Position numbers and translations under genes: made by a program. A stretch of DNA of 64,000 nt, taken from NCBI RefSeq assembly GCF_003751785.1, contig NZ_RKIE01000003.1:1-64000 (forward strand), written 5' to 3'. Origin of the DNA: Frigoribacterium sp. PhB160 (GTDB taxonomy: Bacteria; Actinomycetota; Actinomycetes; Actinomycetales; Microbacteriaceae). The notes beneath the pieces were generated by a model. That model was not told the origin of the DNA, did no database searches, and saw only the letters and a program-made list of their open reading frames with translations. Shown piece by piece: positions 8,540-17,321 of this stretch (within the stretch, counting starts at the first letter, position 1; every line of letters begins with the position of its first letter).

Positions 8540-9175
8540 CTACGATCTGGACGGTTCCTGGGAGTTCTCCAGACGAATCGTGAGCCCCTCTCGGATGCCG
8601 GGCCACTCGTCGGCCAGCACCGAGTAGACGGCCGTGTCGCGCCACGATCCGTCGGCCCTCGGCTGCGTGCGGCGCAGCACGCCCTCGAACGTCGCGCCGA
8701 GCTTCTCGATCGCGGCACGCGACCGCCCGTTCGCCGCGTCGGCCTGGATCTGCACCCGACCGAAGCCGTGGTCGAAGGCCTGCCCGAGCACGAGCAGCTT
8801 GGTCTCGACGTTGACCGCGGTGCCCCAGGTCTCGGGCGCGTAGGCCGTCCAGCCGAGGTGGGCGCTCTCGTTCGCGAGCTGGAACTCGCCGAGCGTCGTC
8901 GTGCCCACCAGCTCGCCCCGGGCACCGTCGGAGGACGCGGAGGCGCGGCGCACGCCGTAGACGTTCGCCGCCCCCCACAGCAGGTAGCGCCGCATGAACT
9001 CGGCCCACTGCTCGTAGTCGTCGCGGTAGGCGCCCGGCCCGCCGCCCCAGCCGCCGGCGAAGACCTCGGGCCGGCCGATCGCGCGGAACAGCTCGGGCAG
9101 GTCGTCGTGGGTCAGCGGGCCGACCTCGACGACGCGGCCGGACAGGGTGGCGAGGGGCGGGCGCACGGCGGTCAC
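8540..9175 (-). CDS. GNAT-family N-acetyltransferase (RimJ/RimL-like)
   Basis: A 211-residue protein of the RimJ/RimL-like acetyltransferase group: GRVVEVGPLTHDDLPELFRA at the start, then ESAHLGWTAYAPETWGTAVN (residues about 105-125) and IQADAANGRSRAAIEKLGAT (about 143-162), the acetyl-CoA-binding part where the NxxSxxxxxKLG pattern is recognisable. It probably acetylates an amine on a protein N terminus, antibiotic or small molecule; the substrate is unknown. The GTG start at 9175 is preceded at six bases by CAGGAT, supporting a leaderless transcript. It is divergent from the next gene with only 35 bases between starts. Confidence 0.85.
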   Translation of the reverse strand: MTAVRPPLATLSGRVVEVGPLTHDDLPELFRAIGRPEVFAGGWGGGPGAYRDDYEQWAEFMRRYLLWGAANVYGVRRASASSDGARGELVGTTTLGEFQLANESAHLGWTAYAPETWGTAVNVETKLLVLGQAFDHGFGRVQIQADAANGRSRAAIEKLGATFEGVLRRTQPRADGSWRDTAVYSVLADEWPGIREGLTIRLENSQEPSRS

Positions 9176-9181
9176 GGGGCG

Positions 9182-9204
9182 ATCCTGCCAGCACCTGTCA
9201 CGAT
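9182..9204. promoter_or_regulatory. Pair of divergent leaderless -10 elements
   Basis: CAGGAT on the minus strand (9187-9182) serves the acetyltransferase GTG at 9175. CACGAT on the plus strand (9199-9204) serves the ATG at 9211. Each ends six bases before its start codon. The two -10 elements are 11 bases apart, so the two promoters must overlap. Confidence 0.55.
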
Positions 9205-9210
9205 GTGCGG

Positions 9211-9819
9211 ATGAGCAACGCCGTGGCCTTCAGCCAGTCCGCCGAGTCGTTCGTCGACCTCCTCGCCCGGGTGCGCCCCGAGCAGTGGTCCGAGCCGGGC
9301 CTCGACCGCTGGACGGTGCGCGACCTCGCGGGGCACACCTCGCGCGCCGTGCTGACCGTGTCGACCTACCTCGCCCTCGACGAGCCGAGCGACGTCACCA
9401 TCCCGTCGGCCGAGGCCTGGTACTCGGCCTACGCGTCGCAGTTCACCGACGCCGACGGGGTGCACGCCCGGGGCGTCGAGGCGGGGCGCTGGCTCGGCGA
9501 CTCCCCCGCGACCGTGGTGGCGGCGGCGCTGACGGAGTCGCGGGAGGCGCTGCGACGTGCGCCGGGCGACCGCGTCGTGTCGATCGGCGGCATGGGCATC
9601 CTGCTCGACGAGTACCTCCGCACCCGCGTCTTCGAGCTCGTCGTCCACACGATCGACCTGTCGCGGGCGACCGGGCTCCCCCACACGCTGCCGACGGCCG
9701 CCGTCGCCGACACGGCGGCGCTGGCCGCACGCTCCGCCACGCTGCAGGGCCACGGCGAGGAGGTGCTGCTCGCGCTGACGGGACGCGGCCGCCTCACGGA
9801 CGGGTTCAGCGTCGTCTAG
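9211..9819 (+). CDS. Maleylpyruvate isomerase-like (MDMPI/DinB fold) protein
   Basis: A 202-residue protein of the actinobacterial TIGR03083/MDMPI_N group, a DinB-like four-helix bundle. The N-terminal half shows the family pattern WTVRDLAGHTSRAV (residues about 32-45), in which the histidine is one of three metal ligands, and LRTRVFELVVHTIDLSRATG (about 134-153) carries the others. The best-known member is mycothiol-dependent maleylpyruvate isomerase, but most members are uncharacterised thiol-dependent enzymes. The ATG at 9211 is preferred to the GTG at 9205 because of the leaderless -10 exactly six bases before it. Confidence 0.8.
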   Translation: MSNAVAFSQSAESFVDLLARVRPEQWSEPGLDRWTVRDLAGHTSRAVLTVSTYLALDEPSDVTIPSAEAWYSAYASQFTDADGVHARGVEAGRWLGDSPATVVAAALTESREALRRAPGDRVVSIGGMGILLDEYLRTRVFELVVHTIDLSRATGLPHTLPTAAVADTAALAARSATLQGHGEEVLLALTGRGRLTDGFSVV

Positions 9820-9848
9820 CGGCGCCGCGCCTCCGGCCGGCCCGGGTC

Positions 9849-11135
9849 TCAGCCGAGCAGGTCGTGACGGACGACGATCGCCTCGCGGCCCGGACCCACG
9901 CCGATCGCGGAGATGCGCGCGCCGCTGATCGCCTCGACGGCGAGCACGTAGTCCTGCGCGGCCTGGGGCAGGTCGCTGAACTCGCGGGCGCCGGTGATGT
10001 CCTCCGACCAGCCGGGGAACTCCTCGTAGATCGGCACGGCGTGGTGGAAGTCGCTCTGCGACACGGGCACCTCGTCGTGACGGACGCCGTCGACGTCGTA
10101 GGCGACGCAGACGGGGATCGTCTCGAGGCCGGTGAGCACGTCGAGCTTCGTCAGCACGAAGTCGGTCACGCCGTTGATGCGGGCCGAGTAGCGCGCGATC
10201 GGGGCGTCGTACCAGCCGCAGCGACGCGGCCGGCCGGTCGTCGTGCCGAACTCGAACCCGTTCGCGCGGAGGAACTCGCCGGAGGCGTCGAACAGCTCGG
10301 TCGGGAACGGCCCCGCGCCGACGCGAGTCGTGTAGGCCTTGACGATGCCGATGATGCGCTCGAGCTTGCCCGGGCCGATGCCCGAGCCGGTCGCGGCGCC
10401 GCCGGCCGTCGCCGACGACGAGGTGACGAACGGGTAGGTGCCGTGGTCGACGTCGAGCATCGTGGCCTGGCCCGCCTCGAAGAGCACCGTCTTGCCGCCC
10501 TCGAGGGCCTGGTGGATCTCGAGCGCCGTGTCGGCCACCATCGGCTTCAGCCGCTCGGCGTACGACAGCAGCGACTCGACGACCTCGTCGGCCTCGATCG
10601 CGCGGCGGTTGTAGATCTTGACGAGCAGGTGGTTCTTCTGGTCGAGGGCCGCCTCGACCTTCTGGCGGAGGATGCCCTCGTCGAAGATGTCCTGCACGCG
10701 GATGCCGACGCGGTTGATCTTGTCGGCGTAGGTCGGGCCGATGCCGCGGCCCGTGGTGCCGATCTGGCGCTTGCCGAGGAAGCGCTCGGTCACCTTGTCG
10801 AGGGTGCGGTGGTAGTGCGTGATGACGTGCGCGTTGGCGCTGACCTTGAGGCGCGAGACGTCGACGCCGCGGGCGATGAGCGCGTCGAGCTCGTCGAAGA
10901 GCACCTCGATGTCGACGACGACGCCGTTGCCGATGACGGGCGTGACGCCGGGCGACAGGATGCCCGACGGCAGCAGGTGCAGCGCGTACTTCTGGTCGCC
11001 GATGACGACGGTGTGGCCCGCGTTGTTGCCGCCGTTGAACTTGACGACGTAGTCGATGCGGCTGCCGAGCAGGTCGGTCGCCTTGCCCTTGCCCTCGTCG
11101 CCCCACTGGGCTCCGATGATCACTACTGCGGGCAT
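9849..11135 (-). CDS. purA: Adenylosuccinate synthetase
   Basis: A 428-residue enzyme of full length that makes adenylosuccinate from IMP, aspartate and GTP in AMP synthesis. It opens with [19 protein letters not shown] (GTP P-loop and catalytic aspartate, residues about 5-23), has [11 protein letters not shown] near 38, [20 protein letters not shown] near 127, [20 protein letters not shown] near 220 and the C-terminal [13 protein letters not shown] near 300. Preceded by a GAGGAG ribosome-binding site. It converges on the MDMPI-like gene and is separated from the mannitol operon by a strong terminator. Confidence 0.98.
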   Translation of the reverse strand: MPAVVIIGAQWGDEGKGKATDLLGSRIDYVVKFNGGNNAGHTVVIGDQKYALHLLPSGILSPGVTPVIGNGVVVDIEVLFDELDALIARGVDVSRLKVSANAHVITHYHRTLDKVTERFLGKRQIGTTGRGIGPTYADKINRVGIRVQDIFDEGILRQKVEAALDQKNHLLVKIYNRRAIEADEVVESLLSYAERLKPMVADTALEIHQALEGGKTVLFEAGQATMLDVDHGTYPFVTSSSATAGGAATGSGIGPGKLERIIGIVKAYTTRVGAGPFPTELFDASGEFLRANGFEFGTTTGRPRRCGWYDAPIARYSARINGVTDFVLTKLDVLTGLETIPVCVAYDVDGVRHDEVPVSQSDFHHAVPIYEEFPGWSEDITGAREFSDLPQAAQDYVLAVEAISGARISAIGVGPGREAIVVRHDLLG

Positions 11136-11213
11136 GGCATCTCCTCACGTCGGGGGAACGCACCCCGGTGAGGTGCACCTCAGCCTACAAGGACGGGTGT
11201 GGGCACGACAGGG

Positions 11214-11240
11214 CGGCGCCGGTCCCGGGGACCGGCGCCG
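11214..11240 (-). terminator. Strong hairpin terminator after the polyol operon
   Basis: A perfect 12-base stem (11214-11225 with 11229-11240) with a 3-base loop, located 13 bases beyond the dehydrogenase stop and upstream of purA. It would end the SBP-permease-permease-dehydrogenase transcript. Confidence 0.8.
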
Positions 11241-11253
11241 CGCCTCCCGCAGG

Positions 11254-12804
11254 TCACTGCAGCCGGGTCACCGTGGCGTGGGCGCCGTCGTCGACGAGCC
11301 CGGCGAGCGCGTCGAGGTAGGGCTCGGTGAAGCGGGGCTCGTCGACGAGGTCGCCGAACAGCTCGCGGTCGCGGAGGAACGCGAGCCGGTCGTCGCGCTG
11401 GGTCAGGGCCGTCTCCGTCAGCCGCTCGGCCAGCCGGTCGACGACGGTGATCTGCTCGCCGTTCTCGTCGGTGCCCTCGGCGTAGCGTGCCCAGCTCGCC
11501 ACGATCGCGGCCGACCGGGCCACCTCGCCGCCCGAGGCCAGGTTCTCGCGCACCACCGGCAGCAGCCACTTCGGGATGCGGTCGCTCGACTCGGCGCAGA
11601 GCCGCGCGAGCGTGTCGCGCACCTCGGGGTTGCGGAAGCGCTCGATCAGCGTCGCCTTGTAGTCGTCGAGGTCGATGCCGGGCACGGGCGGCAGGGTGGG
11701 CGTGGCCTCGCGGTCCATGTAGCTGCGGAGGAAGGTCGCGATCGCCGGGTCGGCCGTCGCCTCGTGGGCGTAGCGGTAGCCCGACAGGTAGCCGAAGTAG
11801 CAGAGGCCCTGGTGGCTGGCGTTGAGCAGGCGCAGCTTCATGAACTCGTACGGCTCGACGTCGTCGACGAGCTGCACGTCGGCCTGCTCGTACGGCGGGC
11901 GGCCGAGCGGGAAGTCGTCCTCGAGCACCCACTGGAAGAACGGCTCGGCCACGACCGGCCAGGCGTCGTCGACGCCGAGCACGTCGCGCACCTCGGCGCG
12001 GTCGTCGTCGCTCGTCACGGGCGTGATGCGGTCGACCATGCAGTTCGGGAACGAGACCGACTCGCGCATCCACGTCGCGAGGTCGGGGTCGACCAGGTCG
12101 GCGTAGGCCGAGAACATCTTCTTGGCGACGTGGCCGTTGCCCGGGATGTTGTCGCACGACATCACCGTGAACGGCTCGACGCCGCGCTCGCGACGACGCT
12201 GCAGCGCGGCCGCGACGAGCCCGAAGGTCGTGTGCGGCAGCCCGCCCGCGGCGACGGCCTCGACGTCGGCCCGCACGGCCGGGGTCGACTCGTCGAATTC
12301 GCCGGTCACGTGGTGGAAGTTGTAGCCGCCCTCGGTCACCGTCAGCGAGACGATGCGGGTCTCGGGCGACGCCATCTTCTCGATGACGGCCTCGGCGTCG
12401 TCGACGGCGAGCAGGTACTCGACGATGCTGCCGATGACCCGCGCCTCGCGACGGCCGTCGGGGTGCTTGAGGACGAGCGTGTAGAGGCCGCCCTGGGCGT
12501 CCATCACCTCCTTCATGCGGCGGTCCTGCTCGAGGACGCCGACGCCGCAGATGGCGAGGTCGCGGGCCTCCCCGGCGGCGAGCAGGCGGTCGACCACCAT
12601 CGCCTGGTGGGCCCGGTGGAAGCCGCCGACGCCGAAGTGGACGATGCCGGCGGTGAGGCCCTCGCGATCGTAGGTCGGCACGGCCACCCCGCGGGCGGCG
12701 ATCTCGTCGAGGGTGTCGGGGCGCAGGGCGATCGGCTCCCGGGCGGCGGTGCCGGTCGCGGCGTCGCTGCCGGCGGCCGGGGTGGTCTGGTCGGTGTCGG
12801 TCAT
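11254..12804 (-). CDS. Mannitol/arabitol-type polyol dehydrogenase (PSLDR family)
   Basis: A 516-residue polyol-specific long-chain dehydrogenase. Family features are the Rossmann fingerprint HFGVGGFHRAHQ (residues about 52-64), SLTVTEGGYNFHH near 148, the SCDNIPGNG segment near 215, FPNCMVDRITP near 255 and the catalytic KLRLLNASHQG near 325 (pattern KxxxxNxxH). The family includes mannitol 2-dehydrogenase (to fructose) and D-arabitol 4-dehydrogenase (to D-xylulose). The divergent operon encodes xylulokinase and there is no fructokinase here, so I infer an arabitol-like substrate. It follows the transporter genes and probably closes their operon. Confidence 0.9.
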   Translation of the reverse strand: MTDTDQTTPAAGSDAATGTAAREPIALRPDTLDEIAARGVAVPTYDREGLTAGIVHFGVGGFHRAHQAMVVDRLLAAGEARDLAICGVGVLEQDRRMKEVMDAQGGLYTLVLKHPDGRREARVIGSIVEYLLAVDDAEAVIEKMASPETRIVSLTVTEGGYNFHHVTGEFDESTPAVRADVEAVAAGGLPHTTFGLVAAALQRRRERGVEPFTVMSCDNIPGNGHVAKKMFSAYADLVDPDLATWMRESVSFPNCMVDRITPVTSDDDRAEVRDVLGVDDAWPVVAEPFFQWVLEDDFPLGRPPYEQADVQLVDDVEPYEFMKLRLLNASHQGLCYFGYLSGYRYAHEATADPAIATFLRSYMDREATPTLPPVPGIDLDDYKATLIERFRNPEVRDTLARLCAESSDRIPKWLLPVVRENLASGGEVARSAAIVASWARYAEGTDENGEQITVVDRLAERLTETALTQRDDRLAFLRDRELFGDLVDEPRFTEPYLDALAGLVDDGAHATVTRLQ

Positions 12805-12859
12805 GGTGTCTCCGTCGTACGGGGTGAGTGTGTGGGTGGGGTGCGCGCGCCGGTGCCGG

Positions 12860-13795
12860 CTACTTGACCGCGCCGAGGCTGAGGCCCTGCACGAGCTTGT
12901 CCTGCGCGGCGAACCCGGCGACGAGCACGGGGAACGAGACGGCCACCGCCGCGGCGCAGACCTTGGCGAGGAAGAGCCCCTGGCTCGTGACGAAGCTCGT
13001 GAGGAAGACCGGCGCCGTGAACGCCTGCGTGCTGGTGAGCACCGACGCGAACAGCAGCTCGTTCCAGCTGAAGATGAAGCAGATCAGCGCCGTGGCCGCG
13101 AGCCCGGGGCCGGAGATCGGGATGATCACCCGGCGGAAGATCGACGGCAGGCTCGCCCCGTCGAGCGCGGCGGCCTCGAGGATCTCGACCGGGATCTCGG
13201 CGAGGAACGACCGCATCATCCAGACCGCGATGGGCAGGTTCATCGACGTGTAGAGCACGATCAGCAGCCCGACCGAGTCGAGCGCGCCGATGCGCGAGGC
13301 GATGAGGTAGATCGGCAGCAGGCCGGCGACCATCGGCAGCATCTTCGTCGAGAGGAAGAAGAACATCACGTCGGACCACTTCTGCACGGGCCGGATGCTC
13401 AGGGCGTACGCGGCCGGCAGGGCCAGGCAGAGCACGAGCAGGGTCGACACGACCGACGCGGTGGCGCTGTTGATCAGCGGCGGCCAGGGGCTGGCGCCCG
13501 AGTTCGCGCCGAAGAAGTTCGCGTAGCCGTCGAGGGTGAGCGGCGCGAAGATCGAGGGCGGGTTCGTCGCCGCGTCGGTCTCGGAGTGGAAGCTCGTGAG
13601 GACCATCCAGGCCACCGGGGCGAAGAACGCGAGCCCCACGATCCAGGCGAGCAGGCCGAGCAGGCCCCCGCGGGCACGCCCGCCGAGGGTGCGTCCGGCG
13701 ACGACCCCCGGGGCCGAGGAGGCGCGGGTCGAGCGGACGCGCCGCCCCCCGCCGGTCGTCGGGCCGGCCGGGCGCTCGAGCGTGGGTGCGCTCAT
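12860..13795 (-). CDS. Polyol/sugar ABC transporter permease (MalG-type)
   Basis: A 311-residue inner-membrane permease of the CUT1 class with six predicted helices. The EAA loop, EAAALDGASLPSIFRRVIIP (near residue 215), contacts the ATPase, and the C terminus DKLVQGLSLGAVK is typical of MalG proteins. The first 40 residues form an arginine-rich cytoplasmic tail. The ATG at 13795 overlaps the stop of the MalF-type gene (ATGA). No ATPase gene is present in the operon, so a shared MsiK-type ATPase encoded elsewhere must energise it, as is common in actinobacteria. Confidence 0.95.
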   Translation of the reverse strand: MSAPTLERPAGPTTGGGRRVRSTRASSAPGVVAGRTLGGRARGGLLGLLAWIVGLAFFAPVAWMVLTSFHSETDAATNPPSIFAPLTLDGYANFFGANSGASPWPPLINSATASVVSTLLVLCLALPAAYALSIRPVQKWSDVMFFFLSTKMLPMVAGLLPIYLIASRIGALDSVGLLIVLYTSMNLPIAVWMMRSFLAEIPVEILEAAALDGASLPSIFRRVIIPISGPGLAATALICFIFSWNELLFASVLTSTQAFTAPVFLTSFVTSQGLFLAKVCAAAVAVSFPVLVAGFAAQDKLVQGLSLGAVK

Positions 13796-14769
13796 CGGTT
13801 CTCCTCCTTCAGAAGGGTCGAGACGCTGCGGAGCGCGAACGTCGCGATGGCGATGGTGCCGATGACGACGACCACGCCGGCCGCGGACGCGGCGCCGTAG
13901 TCGTGCGCCTGGAAGAACTGCTGGTAGATCGTGTACGGCAGGTTCGCCGTGCCGAGGCCGCCCGAGGTGATCGTGAAGACCGCGTCGAAGTTCTGCACGA
14001 TGTAGATCGAGCCGAGCAGGGCCGCGAGCTCGAGGTAGCGACGCATGTGCGGCAGCGTCATGTAGCGGAACAGCTGCCACGACGTGGCGCCGTCGACCCG
14101 GGCCGCCTCGATGACGTCCAGCGGCCGGCTCTGCAGCCCGGCCAGCAGGATGAGCATCATGAACGGCGTCCACTGCCAGATGAGGGCCGCCTCGACGGCC
14201 ATCAGCGGGTTGTTCGTGATCCAGTCGGGCTGCGGCGCCTGGAGGCCGACGAGCCCGAAGAGCCAGTTCAGGGCCCCGTTGAAGAGGCCGTACTCGGGGT
14301 TGAAGAGGGCGTGCTTCCAGAGCAGGGCCGCCGCGACCGGCACGACGAGGAACGGCGCGATCATGATCGTCCGCACCACGCCCCGGCCCCAGAAGGTGCG
14401 GTCGAGCAGCAGCGCCACGACGAGGCCGATGACGAGGCTGACCAGCACCACGGTGACGGTCAGCGCGATGGTGGTGAGCACCGACGAGCGCATGGCCGAG
14501 TCGGTGAAGACGTTGACGTAGTTGTCGAACCAGCCGAACGCGATGTCGTTCGGGTAGAGCGAGTTCCAGTTGACGAACGAGACGATGATCGTGATGACGA
14601 ACGGCACCTGGGTGACGGCGATCACGAAGATCAGGGCGGGCAGCAGGGGGGCCCGGCGGGCCCACGCCCCGGCCCGGGCCAGGGCTGCCGCATCCTTGCG
14701 AGGGGTGCGGAAGCCCGGGGCCGCGGGCCGGGGCTCGTGCGGAGCCGGTGCTTCGACGGTGGCGGTCAT
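13792..14769 (-). CDS. Polyol/sugar ABC transporter permease (MalF-type)
   Basis: A 325-residue CUT1 permease with six helices; PLLPALIFVIAVTQVPFVIT marks the first helix (residues about 40-60) and the EAA loop reads EAARVDGATSWQLFRYMTLP near residue 225. With the MalG-type partner it forms the membrane channel for the substrate delivered by the lipoprotein encoded just upstream. The chosen ATG (MTATVEAPAPHE) is 2 bases after the binding-protein stop. The downstream permease overlaps by 4 bases, so stoichiometric expression is expected. Confidence 0.95.
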   Translation of the reverse strand: MTATVEAPAPHEPRPAAPGFRTPRKDAAALARAGAWARRAPLLPALIFVIAVTQVPFVITIIVSFVNWNSLYPNDIAFGWFDNYVNVFTDSAMRSSVLTTIALTVTVVLVSLVIGLVVALLLDRTFWGRGVVRTIMIAPFLVVPVAAALLWKHALFNPEYGLFNGALNWLFGLVGLQAPQPDWITNNPLMAVEAALIWQWTPFMMLILLAGLQSRPLDVIEAARVDGATSWQLFRYMTLPHMRRYLELAALLGSIYIVQNFDAVFTITSGGLGTANLPYTIYQQFFQAHDYGAASAAGVVVVIGTIAIATFALRSVSTLLKEENR

Positions 14770-14771
14770 GA

Positions 14772-16145
14772 CTACTTCTGGTACTTCTCGCTGACCTTCT
14801 CGGCGAGGCCCTGGCCGGTGGTCAGCGCCTCCTCGACGGTCTCCTTGCCGGCGATCGCGGCGCTGACGTCCTGCGAGACCTGCGTCGCCATGTCGGCGAA
14901 CTCGGGCACCGCGACGAACTGGATGCCCGCGGCGGGACGCGGCTGCACCCCGGGGTCGTCGGGCTTGGCGCTCGTGATGGCGTCCTCGGTCTGCTGGTAG
15001 AACGGCGCGGCCGCGGCCTGGTAGTCGGCGTTGTCGTACGTGCTGGCGCGCTTGCCCGCGGGGACGCTCGACCAGCCGATCTCGTCGGCCACCAGCTCCT
15101 CGTACTCCTTGCTCGACGCCCACTCGACGAACTTCGCCGCGGCGTCCTGGTTCGCGCCGGCCTTCTGGATGCCCCAGGCCCAGGTGTAGAGCCAGCCCGA
15201 GCTGTCGGTCTCCTTGACGGGGGCCGCGGCGTAGCCGATCTTGCCCTTGACGGGCGAGTCGTCGGCCTCGAGGCTGCCGGCGGCGCTGGTGGCGTCGTAC
15301 CACATGGCCACCTTGCCCTGCTGCAGGTTGTTGAGGCACTCGGTGAAGCCGGCCTGCGGGGCGCCGGACTCGCCGTGCTCCTGGACGAGCTTCACGTAGA
15401 AGTCGACCGCGGCGGTGAACTCGGGGCTGTCGACCTGGGCGTTCCAGTCCTCGTCGAACCAGGTGCCGCCGAAGGTGTTGACGACCGTGGTGAGCGGGGC
15501 GAAGATCTGGCCCCAGCCGGGCTGGCCGCGCAGGCAGATGCCCTTCATGCCGTCCTGTGCCCCGTCGACCTGGGCCGCGAGCTCGGCGACCTGGTCCCAC
15601 GTGGGCTTGTCGGGCATCGTCAGCCCGGCCGCGTCGAAGACGTCCTTGCGGTACATGAGGAACGAGCTCTCGCCGTAGAAGGGCTCGGCGTAGAGCTTGC
15701 CGTCCTCCGCGGTGAGGGCCTTCGTCATCGGCTCGAGGATGTCGCTCTGGTCGAAGTCGGCGCTCGCGGCGACGGTGTCGTCGAGGGGCGTCAGCCAGCC
15801 GTTCGCGGCGTAGCTCGGCACCTCGTAGTTGCTGAGCGACGCGACGTCGTACTGGCCGGCCTGGCTCGAGAACTCCTGGCTGATCTTGGCGCGGACGTCG
15901 TTCTCGGGCAGGACGGTGTAGTTGACCTTGATGCCCGTGTCCTTGGTGAACGAGTCGGCCGTCAGCTTCTGCAGGTCGACCATCTGCGGGTTGTTGACCA
16001 TGAGGACGTTGACCTCGTCGGAGCCGCCGCCGGCCGCGCTTCCGCCGCCACCGCCCGCCCCTCCGCAGGCGCTCAGGCCCAGTGCTGCTGCGACGCCCAC
16101 CGACATCGCGATCGTGAGCTTGCTGGCTCGGTTGATGGATCTCAC
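14772..16145 (-). CDS. Polyol/sugar ABC transporter substrate-binding lipoprotein
   Basis: A 457-residue extracellular binding protein of family 1. The signal peptide ends in a lipobox LSAC with the acylated cysteine at residue 27, followed by a glycine/serine linker, then EVNVLMVNNPQMVDLQKL. It captures a sugar alcohol or sugar and delivers it to the two permeases encoded downstream. The GTG at 16145 is chosen because a GGAGG ribosome-binding site sits just upstream and because longer frames add a non-signal-like N terminus through the operator region. It is the first gene of the operon, divergent from a SorC-type regulator with four operator-like sites between them. Confidence 0.93.
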   Translation of the reverse strand: MRSINRASKLTIAMSVGVAAALGLSACGGAGGGGGSAAGGGSDEVNVLMVNNPQMVDLQKLTADSFTKDTGIKVNYTVLPENDVRAKISQEFSSQAGQYDVASLSNYEVPSYAANGWLTPLDDTVAASADFDQSDILEPMTKALTAEDGKLYAEPFYGESSFLMYRKDVFDAAGLTMPDKPTWDQVAELAAQVDGAQDGMKGICLRGQPGWGQIFAPLTTVVNTFGGTWFDEDWNAQVDSPEFTAAVDFYVKLVQEHGESGAPQAGFTECLNNLQQGKVAMWYDATSAAGSLEADDSPVKGKIGYAAAPVKETDSSGWLYTWAWGIQKAGANQDAAAKFVEWASSKEYEELVADEIGWSSVPAGKRASTYDNADYQAAAAPFYQQTEDAITSAKPDDPGVQPRPAAGIQFVAVPEFADMATQVSQDVSAAIAGKETVEEALTTGQGLAEKVSEKYQK

Positions 16146-16238
16146 GGGACCTCCATTGGTCGTGACAGGGCGGTGCGTCGGGGGTGCTGCGGGTGTGCGT
16201 CGTCCGGGGACGGGACCGAGGGAGGCGCGGGGTGCGTC

Positions 16239-16316
16239 GCTCAGATGAGCGCGCCTCCTCAGATGTGAGGGGAGTCTGACACGGCGTTCACAGATGTGCA
16301 AGGGGTCTCAGATGAG
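16239..16316. promoter_or_regulatory. Array of four SorC operator-like sites between the polyol operon and its regulator
   Basis: Four related words with a GA centre: CTCA-GA-TGAG (16240-16249, extended to GCTCAGATGAGC 16239-16250), CTCA-GA-TGTG (16258-16267), CACA-GA-TGTG (16289-16298) and CTCA-GA-TGAG (16307-16316). Centres lie 18, 31 and 18 bases apart, i.e. two identical pairs. SorC-family proteins act as tetramers, so two pairs of sites fit one or two tetramers or a DNA loop over the divergent promoters. Site identity is inferred from repetition and location. Confidence 0.7.
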
Positions 16317-16329
16317 CCATGATGAGCGG

Positions 16330-17286
16330 ATGGAACGACGAACCGGACCCGACCGCGAGCGCTGGCTCCTGCTCGCCGACGTCGCCCGCGCCTACTACCT
16401 CGACGACCTCTCGAAGGTCGACATCGCGGCCCGCTTCGACCTCAGCCGCTTCCAGGTCGCGAAGCTGCTCAAGCAGGCCCGCGACCAGGGCGTCGTCTCG
16501 ATCGAGATCCGCGACCCGCGACGACCCTCGCGCGACGACGACCTGGCCCGCCTGCTCGGCGTCGAGCGCGTGCAGGTCGTCGACGTCACCGGCACGACCG
16601 AGACGGAGGGAGCCGAGCGCGTCGGCACGGCCGTGATGGGGGCGCTCCGCCACACCCTCCGCAGCCGCATGACCGTCGGCATCTCGTGGTCGCGCACGAT
16701 GGACCTCGCCGCGAAGTTCCTGCCCGACCTGCCGCCGTGCACCATCGTCCAGCTGGCCGGGGCCCTGCAGGTGCCGGGCTCGGGCACCCTGCCCCAGGTC
16801 ATCTCGAACCTCGGCTCGTCGCCCGGCATCCGCACGTTGCCGATCCACGCCCCGCTCGTCGTCGACGGCGCCGCGACGGCCCGCGACCTCATGCGCCAGC
16901 CCGAGATCGCCCAGGCCCTCGAGCGCGCCGACGACCTCGACCTGGCCGTCGTCGCGATCGGCGCGTGGCAGGCCGGGGAGTCGAGCGTCTGGGAGAAGGT
17001 CTCGCCCGCCGACCGCGACGAGGCCGCCGCCGCCGGCGCCGTCGGCGAGATCTCGGGCCGGCTCTTCGACGTCGAGGGAAGCCACGTCGCGACCGCGCTC
17101 GACGACCGCCTGATCGGCGTGCGGTTCGACCAGCTCGTGCGGACGCCCCGCGTCGTGGCCGTCGCCCACGGCCCGGGTCGCGCCGCCGCGGTCGTCGCCG
17201 CCGCCCGCGCCGGGTTCGTCACGCACCTGATCGTGGACAGTACGCTGGCCGAGGCGTTGGCCGACCTGCTCGACGACGGGTCGTGA
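16330..17286 (+). CDS. SorC/DeoR-type sugar-binding transcriptional regulator
   Basis: A 318-residue regulator: an N-terminal helix-turn-helix (SKVDIAARFDLSRFQVAKLL, residues about 26-45), then a SorC effector-binding domain with TVGISWSRTMDLAAKFLP near 115 and the phosphosugar-isomerase-like fold ending AAARAGFVTHLIVDSTLAEAL. It probably senses a phosphorylated sugar and controls the divergent polyol operon plus xylB. The ATG at 16330 is preferred since CATGAT ends six bases upstream as in other leaderless genes here; starts at 16312 (with AAGGGG upstream) and 16294 are in frame and possible. Confidence 0.88.
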   Translation: MERRTGPDRERWLLLADVARAYYLDDLSKVDIAARFDLSRFQVAKLLKQARDQGVVSIEIRDPRRPSRDDDLARLLGVERVQVVDVTGTTETEGAERVGTAVMGALRHTLRSRMTVGISWSRTMDLAAKFLPDLPPCTIVQLAGALQVPGSGTLPQVISNLGSSPGIRTLPIHAPLVVDGAATARDLMRQPEIAQALERADDLDLAVVAIGAWQAGESSVWEKVSPADRDEAAAAGAVGEISGRLFDVEGSHVATALDDRLIGVRFDQLVRTPRVVAVAHGPGRAAAVVAAARAGFVTHLIVDSTLAEALADLLDDGS

Positions 17287-17321
17287 CCGCGCCCGCCCAC
17301 CCGCTCGAAGAGGAGTAGTCC

